A stretch of DNA of 64,000 nt, taken from the NCBI GenBank assembly GCA_029834535.1, contig JAQMWT010000330.1, forward strand, positions 186,001 to 250,000. Reading direction: 5' to 3'. Source of the DNA: Chrysophaeum taylorii (taxonomy: Eukaryota > Sar > Pelagophyceae > Pelagomonadales > Pelagomonadaceae). Below the pieces are notes generated by a model. That model ran no database searches. It was given only the letters and a program-made list of their open reading frames with translations, and was not told the DNA's origin. This document shows, piece after piece, positions 1-10,028 of this stretch (position 1 is the first letter of the stretch; every line of letters starts with the position of its first letter). The position numbers were made by a program, and so were the translations under genes.

Positions 1-1439
1 CGCAAGGCACCGCCATCTACGAGTTCCATGTCGAGGGTGAGGGAATGGGCATGGCTTTTGGCGAAGGCCCGTCGAGGACTGTCGACTGGCGAGATGCCGC
101 TACATTTGCTCTCCAAGTCGAGCCCGAGCTCGAGGCACAAGTCGCCGAGGAAGCCGACGTCTGGCGCCGCACTGGCCCCGCATCGCGGGGCAAGTGTTCT
201 CCCGTTGTCGACGCCACCAACAACAACGTGCTTTTTCTGGAGAAAAACAGCGCCACCGCGAGACGCTCGATGCACAGGCGAGTGAGAGCGCGCAAGAGAG
301 AAAAGGAGAAGGTGGCGGAACGCGCGCGGCGACAACAAGCAAAACGCTTGGCTGCGATGGGTCATCGCTGCGTGTTGATGGCCTTCGAGTTCTCCGATCT
401 CAAACCAGGCTACGAGTGGCGGTTCCGAGTGAGGGCCGTCTCGGCGGTCGGCGAGGGTCCGTTCTCGCCGCCGACATACTCGGTAGCGACGCCGCCCGCC
501 GTGCCCGATCGACCCTCGCCGCCGACGGGCGTCGCCGTCTCCATGACGACGATCCAGGTGTCCTGGACGACGCCCAGGGCGAGTGGTTCGGCCGTCGAGC
601 GCTTCGAACTAGAAGATGGGGACAATAAACGGGCGAGTTTCGGGCGCCGGGTGAGCACGACGAGCATCGACGAACTCAAGCCAGGAAGGCGCTACACGTT
701 CCGCGTCCGCGCGTGGAATGCCGTCGGCTCGAGTGCATGGTCCGCCTGGTGTGACCCCGTCGTCACGCTCACCGGCGTGCCAGACACCCCCGCGCGACCG
801 GTCGTCGTCGAAGCGACCATCACCTCGCTCGCCCTCGTCGTTGCAAAGCCCGAAAACGCGGGCAAAATCCTCTCGCACCTTGTCTTCGAGCGCCGCGAAC
901 TCAGACCAGGCGGCGTCAAGTCCGAGTGGGCCTCCCCGGTGTCCGTCGCGCCGCCGCCCGGGCCGCCGGGCCTCGACTGCCGCGTTCTAATAGACCACCT
1001 CCACCCCGACACCGTCTACCAAGTGCGCTGCGCTGCTGCCAACGCTAACGGCGTGTCGGCTTGGTCGCTTCCTTCGCTCCGGGGCCGCACGCTTCCCGCG
1101 CGACCACCGACAGCGCCCGCTGACCCCCGCCCCGCCGCGCGGTTCGCAACGTTCTGCGATCTCGTTTGGACTGGCGCCGATCCCCGCGGGGCGGCCGTCA
1201 CCGGCCACCTCCTTCACCTCAAGCGCCTCCGTCGCGCCCACACGCACTTCCCAGACCGGCCGGCCGACGCCGATGGTACGCTCAGCCATATCGATGTTGG
1301 CTACCTGCCTCGCTATCGGGTCGACAATCTCGAGCCCCCACCCATCGCATACATCTTTCGCGTTGCGGCCATCAATTCCGTCGCACAAGGACCCTTCTCC
1401 TACTGGTCCCTCCCCTTCTCCTGCGCGGACCCGTCCTGA
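1..1439 (+). CDS. Fibronectin type III repeat protein, 3' part
   Basis: The reading frame is open from base 3 to the TGA at 1437-1439, so the gene begins before the window and the ATG at 45 need not be the start. From the ATG at 45 about 464 residues are visible. After a K/R-rich stretch (about residues 75-105) come about three and a half fibronectin III modules. Each has the hallmark Y-x-F-x-V-x-A strand followed by N/A-x-x-G: 'YEWRFRVRAVSAVGEGP', 'YTFRVRAWNAVGSSAW', 'YQVRCAAANANGVSAW' and 'YIFRVAAINSVAQGPF'. FN3 modules are protein or carbohydrate contact domains. The protein could be extracellular or cytoplasmic; no membrane span is seen. The frame ends soon after the last module. The neighbouring lectin gene also has an FN3 module, but no shared role can be shown. 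Confidence 0.8.
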   Translation, partial: QGTAIYEFHVEGEGMGMAFGEGPSRTVDWRDAATFALQVEPELEAQVAEEADVWRRTGPASRGKCSPVVDATNNNVLFLEKNSATARRSMHRRVRARKREKEKVAERARRQQAKRLAAMGHRCVLMAFEFSDLKPGYEWRFRVRAVSAVGEGPFSPPTYSVATPPAVPDRPSPPTGVAVSMTTIQVSWTTPRASGSAVERFELEDGDNKRASFGRRVSTTSIDELKPGRRYTFRVRAWNAVGSSAWSAWCDPVVTLTGVPDTPARPVVVEATITSLALVVAKPENAGKILSHLVFERRELRPGGVKSEWASPVSVAPPPGPPGLDCRVLIDHLHPDTVYQVRCAAANANGVSAWSLPSLRGRTLPARPPTAPADPRPAARFATFCDLVWTGADPRGAAVTGHLLHLKRLRRAHTHFPDRPADADGTLSHIDVGYLPRYRVDNLEPPPIAYIFRVAAINSVAQGPFSYWSLPFSCADPS

Positions 1440-1530
1440 CAGTGCGAACCTTGTCGTCGAGTCCGACGGTAATTCGAAATTCCCGTCGCTTCTCAGGCTG
1501 GCGGCTTCTTAGACCGGTTCTCTACATCTG

Positions 1531-1990
1531 TACAAAAAAGCAAAGTGGGGCAAAAATCAGCACCTGAAAAATACCCAAATGTTCCCTCCCCACTTTGGTG
1601 GAGCATTCTCTAGTTACTAAAATACCGGTATGAAAGGTCAGGGTTTAGTTTTAGTACTTCAGTACATGTTTTAAACCGGTTTAAAACCGGATTTAACTTG
1701 GATTTTACCGGTTTAAACATCTTCTTGGTGGCTCAACTCGGGGTTAGCACGAAGAGTGTACATGGTGAGTGAGCTGACGTGGCGGTTCGAAACCTGAACC
1801 CCCCAAATTCGTGCGTCGTTTTTTACCGGAAAATAAAACGAAAAAACCTACCTATGTAAAAAAACCAAGAGGAGGTATGATAAAGAAAATGGCAAGAAAG
1901 TTGGGGACCAAAAGTTGTACCAAAAGTACCAAAAATCAGCACTCATTTTTTTGGCCCACTTTGGCTTTTGGCCCACTTTTGCTCTGAAGA
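1531..1990. repeat. AT-rich non-coding block with repeated ends (possible MITE-like element)
   Basis: No coding sequence is seen. AGCAAAGTGGGGCAAAAA near 1539 is matched in inverted form by GGCCCACTTTTGCT near 1970-1983. AAAAATCAGCAC occurs as a direct repeat near 1552 and 1930. The interior holds several ACCGGT-centred words, including the palindrome TTTAAACCGGTTTAAA near 1670. The composition differs sharply from the GC-rich flanking genes. No target-site duplication is evident, so calling it a transposon remnant is inference. Confidence 0.35.
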
Positions 1991-2871
1991 GAACGGGCCT
2001 TTAAGTAGTAGTTGACCCTAATGAGGACAAAGCCCCCCTCGCATCGCCTCGTCGTTTCACTACTAACAACCGCCATAGACGATTATGGCACAGATCGCCG
2101 AATTCATTTCTAATAGAGGCGGTCTCTCCGACAAACGACAGCTGAAGTCTATGTGGCTCGCGTTGGGTGGCGGCTATCCGATCGATCGACAATCGTATCG
2201 TCTCACATTGGAATTCCCATCTCAACAGCGACATGCGCGCAACATGCGAAGGAAGTTGTGATCCGTTGCCTACTGCCATGCGGAAATAAAGGGCGAGGCG
2301 CGGCCTCGTCATGAAAAACATCCTGCTGATAGCGAGCGGCGTACGGCGATAAGGACGCTTCATCATCCCCGAGCGTCTGCTGGCTGGCGCTCCTGCATTT
2401 GCTCGGGGTTGATTGATGTCGGAGACACAAGGCAGTTCCAAATGATGACAGGTCGAGAGGTAAGCATGACGATCACCTTGGACACTAAAGTCGGCCTTTA
2501 TCCGACGTAGAACCAAAGTTTTTTTCCTTATCTCTTCAGCGAAGTTCTTCCCGCCGGCCGGCCAATAAACCAAGACGCTACTCGTCGCTAGCGCGCTATT
2601 TTTTTTTGTGTGCGGATTCCTTGCGCGGCGAGCCTGGATATTTCGAAGAGTCTTGTTCAACGCGCGCGCGCTTTTGCTTAAAGAGTATGTTATATCCTCG
2701 GAGCGACGTGAGATACTAGGACTCGAAAAAAAAGGAAGAAAGATAGTAAGGTTCGTGGAATGTTGACGCACTGGCCCCGGAGGAGGTTTCGGCGTGGGGC
2801 ACTCCATTCATTCATTCATTCATTCCGCCGCGGACGTCGCGAGGAGACGGCACTGCCAAAAAAAGGCGTAG
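1991..2871. other. Gene-poor spacer with an (ATTC)n microsatellite
   Basis: An open frame covers 2001-2807 on the minus strand (268 codons), but it shows no recognisable domain, has atypical residue composition and runs through AT-rich and simple sequence. I do not call it a gene. A tetranucleotide run (CATT)n lies at about 2803-2825. Nothing else is supported. Confidence 0.4.
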
Positions 2872-3489
2872 TCAACACCTTGCGAAGAGGTCGCGATAAA
2901 GACAGCATTTGAAGTCAACTAATCGGACGGTGTGTTTGAGGAAGAGGGCTTGTTGGTAGACCGCACACACGGAACACGAGAAGGCGCAATAATACGGGAG
3001 AAACGTGGTGCAGGTGCACGGGGAGACGAGCTCGTCGTTCGGCAGGCTGTAGGCGCTTTTCATCGCGTCGCGGCCATTCGCCATCCAGAGCGTCCACACC
3101 CAAGGGCCGATGATTGGTCCGACGGCGCACATGAGACCGAAGCCCCAAAAAATCGTCTCGAGGCAGCAGGCCGCGCACCACTGGCTCAGGGCGTCGGTCG
3201 TTCCGCAGAAGCCGGCGGCTCCGACTGCCTCGTGGATCTCGGCAGCCAGGCACGTCGGGCACAGTGCGGCGTACAAAGCAAGCCCGGGGTCCGCGCACAA
3301 GTGGCAGCAGCAGCTGCAGCACATCGCGAATGGCCATTGCTGGTGTTCGGTAGGACGTATGGTGGGGTTGACGATCGGAACGGCCGCCGTGACGCCGATG
3401 ACGGTGCCCACGGGCACCGCCAGCCGTGGTTGGTGCGCCACCACAACGTGCGCGACGGGGGGCGTTGCGTCTCTGTTATTTGCAGTCAT
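2872..3489 (-). CDS. PLAC8-like cysteine-rich membrane protein
   Basis: A 205-residue protein with about 20 cysteines. Residues 52-85 read WPFAMCCSCCCHLCAD then LCPTCLAAEIHE. This resembles the PLAC8 family start, where a W-x-x-x-L-x-x-C segment leads into the CxxxxCPC signature. Near residues 171-182 'SCSVCAVYQQAL' matches the second PLAC8 block (C-x-x-C-A-x-x-Q). A hydrophobic segment around 112-135 could enter a membrane. PLAC8 proteins occur at the plasma membrane in plants and protists, where some act in cell-size control or cadmium and calcium handling. The CPC motif is CPTC here, so the assignment is by overall pattern only. The gene is divergent from the lectin gene; about 180 bp separate the two likely starts. 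Confidence 0.6.
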   Translation of the reverse strand: MTANNRDATPPVAHVVVAHQPRLAVPVGTVIGVTAAVPIVNPTIRPTEHQQWPFAMCCSCCCHLCADPGLALYAALCPTCLAAEIHEAVGAAGFCGTTDALSQWCAACCLETIFWGFGLMCAVGPIIGPWVWTLWMANGRDAMKSAYSLPNDELVSPCTCTTFLPYYCAFSCSVCAVYQQALFLKHTVRLVDFKCCLYRDLFARC

Positions 3490-3671
3490 GATGATTGATT
3501 GATACTCAAGTCGTCGCCGTGTACAACAATAATTATTGCAAACGAAGAAGCGAAATAATGTTCGGAATTATCAACAACATTGAAGTTGAGTTTTTGTCGT
3601 CTGGCGATAAACGGACCGCACGCGGCGGCGGCGGCGTTAAAACAACAACAACAACTGATTTGATTTTCTTC

Positions 3672-6600
3672 ATGGCGCCGGCGGCGACGGCGGCGGCACG
3701 GTTGGTTTTGTTTTTCGGGAGCGCGGCGGCGGCGGCGGCGCATTGGAGCGAGGTGGTGTACGAGTTTGAGGATGACCTCGAGGGGTGGGCCGCTGCGACG
3801 TCCTCCGAGATGAGGATGGAAGTGAGTGCTTCGGGCGGCGGCGCACTCCGGGGGAGCATCCACGGGCAAAACGCGGCGGGCTTCGTCGATTCGCCGGTGC
3901 TCGACCTTTCTGCGTCCGGGCGCCAGAGCGTGGTCATGCGGCTCAAGTACCAAGGAGCGACCGCGCGCGTGGCGCGGTGGCGCGCGCGGTACGGCGCGTT
4001 CGCGCCCGAGGAGCCGGACGCCGGTCGCGCCGACTGGGCTCCGAGGGTCTTGACGCCGGTCAACGCGTCCGCATTAATCGACGGCGACGCGTCGACGTAC
4101 GAGGTGGAGAGAGATTTTGTGGTCGACACGGGCGGAGGACACGCGGTGACAGAGTTGGAGCTGACGGGCGGCCCCCGCGGCACGTCGGCCGCGGGCGTCG
4201 AGGGCGGCCCGCCGGAAGGGATGACGCTACAGGCCGGTCCCACGGCCGCGGGTCCCTGGCGGGACATTAGTATGTCGTCGACGACTAACCTTTCGTTCGG
4301 CAGCAGGAACAACATCGTTGGCGTCAAGACGGGATTAAAGGAGGAAGATACCTCTTACTACTACCGCGTCGCGCTCAACGCGTCGGGCGAGGCGAGGCTC
4401 GCCGAGGTGCGGGCGCTGCCCGCTGTTTTGGAGTCGCGGTTTGGGATTTCGCCCGGGCCCGACTACCAGACCTACGTGGTCCCGCTGTGGCGGCGCGCGA
4501 GGCGCGCGGGCCTCCAGTGGTCGGACCGCGGCGCGATCAAGCTCACGCGACTCCGGTTGTACTTGGGCGACCCCGCGTCGGCGCCTGCCGAGATGCGAGA
4601 ATACGACGCGTCAGCCACCGCGGCGTGCGAGGACTGGAAGAACCCGAGCCTCTCTGCTTCGTGGGCCTCGCGCAAATGGCGCCTCGTCCCGACGTACGCG
4701 CGAACGGGCCCCTGGATCGTCACGGAGCTGAGGGTTTACGAAGACGCGGCGTGCACGGCCGCGCTCGAGCCGCCGCGCGACGTCCTCGCGTCGTCGTCGT
4801 CGTCGTCGGGGGATATGGTGGTGAAGCCTGGGGTACTTCAAGACGGCGAATGTCCGAACGTCGAGGCATCGGGGTCGGACGCGTCGCGGGCCTGGACGGG
4901 CGACGCCGACGACGCGTGGCTCGGGCTCGAGTTCTACAACGAAGTCGCCGTCCGGTGCGTGGCCGTGTGCCACGGCGCTAACGAGGACGATCGCGCGGGC
5001 CGCGCCACGAGCGTCACCCTCCAGCGATGGGAAGACGGTTCGTGGATCGACCACGCGACGTTGCCTTCGCTCGACGCGCGCGCCACCCTCGCCGTCGCCA
5101 ACCCGTGCACGCTCCGATACGTGCCGCCCAGCGCTCCGCGGGCGCGACGACTCGCCTACGATCGGTCGGCGCGGGACGCCGGGGGGGGCTTTCCCGTGCA
5201 CGGGTCCGCCCTCGCCGGCGACGGGTTCGAAATCGATTGGATCCGCGTGACTCGCCCCCCCCTCGTCCGCAGCGTCACCGGCTGCGTCGACAAGTTCTGG
5301 CCCGATCTCGAGGATACGTTGGCCGCCGAGAGGCTCGACCTCGACGAAGACGACGCGGTCACCGCGCAACGAGACGCCTTTTTCCTCGAAAACGGCTTTT
5401 TGCGCCGCGGCCTGGCCAACGCCGCGTCGATCGCCTCGACCTACGCGACCACCTACAACTGTCCGCGCGCGGGCGGTTTGCGAATCGCGATACGAGGCGA
5501 GCGCCTGGGTTCGTGGAGCAGCCGCGCGCGCGTCGCGATAGGCGGATCCTGGTGTCTCGACGTCGGCTACGAGTCTGACGGGACGTTGACGTGCACGCTC
5601 CCAGCTGCTGGGACGACGGCGGCCACCGCGGAGGTCCGCGTCGAGCGCGCCGATATCCCCGAGCTCTACGACGCTGTCCCGTATTTGGCGTACGCCGTCG
5701 CGCCCGACAAGATGGCGCCGCCCACAGCGTCGAACGTTGCCGCCCGGTCCGTCGACCTTACCTGGACGCCGAGCGGGGGACTTTGGGGGGCCCTCGCGAT
5801 CACCGGCTACGTCGTCTCGTGGCGCAAGGCCCCGTCCTACACCGAGACGACGACGACGACGACGCTCGGAAACGTGACGACGACGACCGTAATCGGTCTC
5901 GAACCTAAGACGCGTTACGCGTTTGCCGTGGCGGCCGTCGTCGAGAACCGATGGGCCGACCCGGAAGCGGTCGACGCGGTCGACTTGTACGGAAGGCGGC
6001 GACTCCTGGACGACGCGCTCGTCGGCACCCGCAGCACCTTCACCGCCGAGATCGGCACGCTCGAGCACGACTTCGCCGCGACGGCTTTCGACGCCAACGC
6101 GACTCTCTCGCACGGCCCCGTCGACGACCGAAAAACCGTCGGCCCCAGCGGCGTTGTTGGTGGCGAGGGCCACTACGGCTTTGTGCTGGTCGGCGCCGCA
6201 AACGTCGAGAACTGCAACCTCAGCCACGCGTGTTGCGACGGCTTGGAGAACGGCGCGTGTCCGAACGTCACCGTCTCGTGCGCCCAACAACTACCAAGTC
6301 CGCACCAACAAAGACCACCTCGCAACGACCCGACGCTCCGAGAAGATCTCCGCGCCGAAAAACGTTTTGGCTCGAAGGCAGCGGAAAACCTTTCGTTGGT
6401 CCTCCAACCGTGCGGCCCGAGCATCCGTCTCACCGGCTCGACCGCCAGACAGGCGGGAGCCGCGTGGTACTCGTGCGTCAGGCCGATCCAGTCAGCAACA
6501 ACAACGCGCACGACGTAGGCGGCGGGTGAACGTGCGCGAGGGTTTTGACACGAGCTTTGTGCTCCGGGCGGCAAACCCGAGCGTGCGATGCGACCGGATG

Positions 6601-7305
6601 GACGAGACGTATACGCGCTGCGTCTCGCGCGGCGGCGACGGCTTCGCGTTTGTGGTCCAGGAGAACCGGTACGACGCGCTCGGCGCCGAGGGCGCTGGCC
6701 TCGGGTACGACGGCCTCAACAACTCGCTCGCGGTCGAGTTCGACACGTTCTACAACTACGAGCTCGGCGAGCCGTACCACAACCACGTCAGCGTGCAGTC
6801 GCGCGGCTGGCGCTACCCCAACACGGCGCACCACGACGCCTCCTTCGCTGCGACGGCCCGAATTCCGGATATCGCAACTCGCGCGGGCCGCGACCGAGAG
6901 CTTTTCACGGCGCGCGTTGTCTACACTCCGTATTTCGAGCCGAGCCTCCTGCAAACGGACGCGTTCGTTTCGTCGCCCCACGCCGCGCGCTTCTTCACCA
7001 ACGCCGACTTTCCCAACGGGGGCATGGCCGATTTTGGGATCGGCCTCGGCACGCTTTCTGTTTATGTCGATGACCTTCCCGTCATCATCACGCCGCTCAA
7101 CCTCGATGCCCTCCTCGCGCTACACCACGGTCGCGCCTACGTGGGGTTGACCGCGGCCACCGGTCTCGAGACCTGGCAGGCCCACGATGTCCTTCAGTGG
7201 AATTTCACGAGCCTCAGGCGAGATCCCAGGCACGTCATGCCCCCCGTCGTGAGCGCCGCCACGGCCTTTTCCTGCGTCGACCCCAGCTCCTGCGTCCACG
7301 CTTAG
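3672..7305 (+). CDS. Secreted multidomain protein with C-terminal L-type (legume-like) lectin domain
   Basis: I read two exons, 3672-6472 and 6519-7305, joined across a 46-nt intron with donor GTGCGT and acceptor GTAG. The product is about 1195 residues. The intron is needed because the lectin fold starts in one frame (IRLTGS, GAAWYS) and continues in another (VNVREGFDTSFVLR). The ATG at 3672 is preferred over in-frame codons from 3495 because it opens a hydrophobic, Ala-rich signal peptide (about residues 1-27). Visible parts in order: an N-terminal beta-rich region; a discoidin-like region (about 320-475, with GPWIVTELRVYED and WLGLEF); an IPT/TIG-like module (about 596-672); an FN3 module (about 681-775); and the L-lectin domain (about 905-1180), with GDGFAFVVQ, LAVEFDTFYN and AYVGLTAATG. 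L-type lectins bind glycans through a metal-dependent jelly-roll. A surface or wall role is inferred. Confidence 0.8.
6473..6518 (+). other. 46-nt GT-AG intron in the lectin gene
   Basis: Donor GTGCGTCAGG, acceptor ACGTAG. Removing 46 nt joins the two reading frames exactly within the lectin domain (codon TC|G, Ser). The same donor type is used in the four-exon gene at 16.2-18.2 kb, which supports the call. A transcript is not available to confirm it. Confidence 0.65.
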
Positions 7306-7317
7306 TAGGGTCACGCA

Positions 7318-7582
7318 CTTTTTTTTTTATGGTGTCGTCGTCGGTCGGGACCCCCCCCCACACGCGCGCGCGTGCGAGAACATTTATTAACGAAAGGACA
7401 AAGAGCAAGCTTTTGCTTTGTTTTTCATGGCGATGATGATGATGATGATGATCAAGTTCCGCGCGGCGGCGGCGGCGGCGGCAATTTTCTTCTTCTTCTT
7501 CTTCTTCTTCGGGAGCCCAATCCTCGGGATGATGTCTGACAGACAGACAGACAGACAGACAGACCGACAGACCGACAGACCT
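7318..7582. repeat. Cluster of simple-sequence repeats between convergent genes
   Basis: The spacer between the two convergent genes contains poly-T, (GATGAT)n near 7431-7452, (GGC)n near 7461-7482, (TTC)n near 7487-7510 and (CAGA)n near 7538-7580. No gene is seen here. Confidence 0.85.
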
Positions 7583-7625
7583 GAAGAAGCACGTCGACAA
7601 CAAGCGACCCAAAAGAGAGATGGCG

Positions 7626-10028
7626 TCATATTGTGCCAATGGACGAGGTGCAGCAGAGGTGCCAGTCGATGGGGTCGCAGGGCTGGTGCTTTTTTTTGAG
7701 TACGGTCGAGGCTCCGACGTCGTACTCGTACGTGGTCATCTCGTCGCAATAGTCCGGGTTGTCGATGTGGCGCACGAAGTCCCAGGCGCGGTTCTGGACG
7801 ACTAGAAAGGCGGGAGATTCGGGGAGGGCCTTGGCCCTCGGATCCATGAAGGAGAGGAAGGCGCGGCAGTCGCGGGACTGGGGGCTCCGAGCGCAGACGT
7901 CGAGGGCGTCGACGAAGCGCTTGCGGTTCAAGACGGGGTTGATCTCGTGCATGTGGAAGTTGCGGAGGTGGTTGCGTTGGGCGTCGAGGGCGACGTAGCG
8001 CTCGTAGTCGATCGGATTGGGCGTCCAGTCGGCAAACATCCGGAAGGAGTTCCAGGGGTACCACTCGGCGCCCCGGGCCCAGACTGCGACGAAGATCCCC
8101 ATCAGCAGCACCGAGCGGGCAAAGCCCGAGCGCGCGACAGCATCGACGTCGTTTTCAACAAATTGGTGGTCTTCGGGGGCCTCGTCGGACTGCTTTTCGA
8201 GGAGGTCTTGGCGGTGGTCCTTGTCGTCCTTGGGCGCGAGAGCCGGGAGGCCGAGAGCGTCGCGCGCGTCGCGGACGACGCGGCGCCAGTCCCAGGGACC
8301 ACCGACGTAGAGGTCGTTGTCTTCTTCGAGGAGATCGAGGTAGTGCCAGAGGTACCAGGCCGGGATCATGGTGAGGAGGTCGACGAAGACGATGTGCTGG
8401 AGGAAGACGATGCCGACGTGCATGCCCCACATGAGCGCGGGAAAGAAGAGCTTGGCGGGCGCGCGAAAGGGCACGAGACCCATCAGAAGTTCGCCATAGA
8501 GCCCGCAGATCCCAAGGAAGAGCCAGAAGGGGAGGGGCCAGCGACGCAGGAAGAGGCTCAAATAGACCCCGAAGGAACCCTGGGTGAGCGACGTCTGCAA
8601 CAACTTGGCCTTGAGGTTGATGCCGGCCGCCCACGCGACGCCCGAGGCGCACAGCTTGGAGAGCCCGGCCATAAAATAGTTGTTTGCGAACACAAGGGTG
8701 GCCATGAACCGCGTCCACCCGCGGTACGCGGCCTCGCGCTTCGTCGAGGACCGCTGCTGCTGCTGCCTCTTGCCGCGACACGACGCGTCGACCGACCAGA
8801 CGTCCGAAGCGCCTCCGCGGCACGCGATCACGACGAGGGTCCACCAGGCCGCGATAAACGAGTGGCCGCGCCAGGTGTTGTAGCTGCGGAGGACGCCCCC
8901 GTAGACCAGCCAGGCCGCGGCGGCGAGGGGGGCCGTGAGGCTCGTGCCTACGCCAAAAAAAACGGCCGCCAAAAGCGCTCTCGTCGTCGTTTCTAAACCG
9001 GAGAGCCGAGACGCCGACGCCAAAAGCGCGTCCTTGCCGAACAAAGAGGGCGCAACCTCGCCGAGCAGCCGGAGAACCCCGGTCGGCTTGCACATAAAAC
9101 GCGGGACCTCGGCGGTCTTGGCGAGGGGGGTCGTCATGAACGGAAGCGTGAACACCGCGAGGATCAACGCGCAAGTCGCGCGCATCAGCGCCAGACTTGC
9201 GGGCGACGCGTACCCCACGTACCGGTCGAAGAGCCCCCGCGAAAACGACGACGACGACGTTTTTGATTGGAGGGCCTCGCGCCACACCAGCAACGCGAGC
9301 ACCGCCGCGCACGCGACGCGCGTCGCGCGCTGCGTCGGTCCGTCCTTGTGGCCGTCGCCCAGCGGGAGCACGGCCATCGTGAGCGCCGCCACCAGAGCCG
9401 CGCCCACCGCCGTCGCCTCCTGGACCACCTGCCACGACTGCGCGGCGTCGTCGACAGTCTCCACCCCGCGGCGGCCCGCCCCGCGCCCGAACCACGCGTG
9501 TCTATTAGCGGCGACGACGTCGTAGACTCTTCCCACCAAAGCTCGCGGGAGTCTCTCGGCCGTGGCCGCCACCCACGGGTACGGCGCGTGGCATTCCCGG
9601 AGTAGCCCCAGCACGACGTCGGCCCCCACTACCACCTCGCCCTCTTTCACGCCGTGGAGCCGCGCCAGAAGATTTTCGGCCGCCGCGTCCGCGCTCCGGT
9701 ACGCGGTCGCGACGACGTCCGCGACCTGTCTCGCCTCGGTGTCCTCCGCGCCCCCCAGCGCCTTGATGACGCGCTGAGCAGGCAAAAATTTCAGGTGAAT
9801 GGCCGGGGGGGACGCGTGCCGGAACAAAACGAACGTCCGCAGCAGGTTGCACAGCGTGCACTCGCCGTCGACGATTACGGTTTGGGCTTTGTAATGCTTG
9901 GTAGATGTGCTCTTCCAGAACACTAACATCATCCGCAGCCCGTAAATTACCACGCGCAAAATCTCGCACGCGGCGACCCCGACGCCGAATACGCAAACCA
10001 CCGCCGCCATCACTGCTTGCTGCATCAT
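7626..10028 (-). CDS. DCC thiol-oxidoreductase-like / HTTM membrane fusion protein
   Basis: An 800-residue protein. A hydrophobic N-terminus (residues 5-40) precedes a DCC (DUF393) module at about 50-160 with the defining DGECTLC at 54-60. The long C-terminal part is hydrophobic with multiple membrane spans and matches the HTTM domain (horizontally transferred transmembrane, related to vitamin-K-dependent gamma-carboxylase). Examples are 'FMATLVFANNYFMAGLSKL', 'GELLMGLVPFRAP' and 'HVGIVFLQHIVFVDLLTM'. DCC and HTTM genes are often neighbours in bacteria; here they are one polypeptide. The likely role is redox-linked chemistry at a membrane, but the substrate is unknown. A Q-rich insert (KRQQQQRSS) interrupts the HTTM part. 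It converges on the lectin gene. Confidence 0.75.
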   Translation of the reverse strand: MMQQAVMAAVVCVFGVGVAACEILRVVIYGLRMMLVFWKSTSTKHYKAQTVIVDGECTLCNLLRTFVLFRHASPPAIHLKFLPAQRVIKALGGAEDTEARQVADVVATAYRSADAAAENLLARLHGVKEGEVVVGADVVLGLLRECHAPYPWVAATAERLPRALVGRVYDVVAANRHAWFGRGAGRRGVETVDDAAQSWQVVQEATAVGAALVAALTMAVLPLGDGHKDGPTQRATRVACAAVLALLVWREALQSKTSSSSFSRGLFDRYVGYASPASLALMRATCALILAVFTLPFMTTPLAKTAEVPRFMCKPTGVLRLLGEVAPSLFGKDALLASASRLSGLETTTRALLAAVFFGVGTSLTAPLAAAAWLVYGGVLRSYNTWRGHSFIAAWWTLVVIACRGGASDVWSVDASCRGKRQQQQRSSTKREAAYRGWTRFMATLVFANNYFMAGLSKLCASGVAWAAGINLKAKLLQTSLTQGSFGVYLSLFLRRWPLPFWLFLGICGLYGELLMGLVPFRAPAKLFFPALMWGMHVGIVFLQHIVFVDLLTMIPAWYLWHYLDLLEEDNDLYVGGPWDWRRVVRDARDALGLPALAPKDDKDHRQDLLEKQSDEAPEDHQFVENDVDAVARSGFARSVLLMGIFVAVWARGAEWYPWNSFRMFADWTPNPIDYERYVALDAQRNHLRNFHMHEINPVLNRKRFVDALDVCARSPQSRDCRAFLSFMDPRAKALPESPAFLVVQNRAWDFVRHIDNPDYCDEMTTYEYDVGASTVLKKKHQPCDPIDWHLCCTSSIGTI

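Noticed and set aside
2001-2807. 268-codon minus-strand frame
   Set aside because: No domain, odd composition, runs across AT-rich and simple sequence; nothing supports expression.
4611-6290. Long minus-strand frame (559 codons) opposite the lectin gene
   Set aside because: Arg/Val-rich shadow of the GC-rich lectin frame; the plus-strand protein has clear domains.
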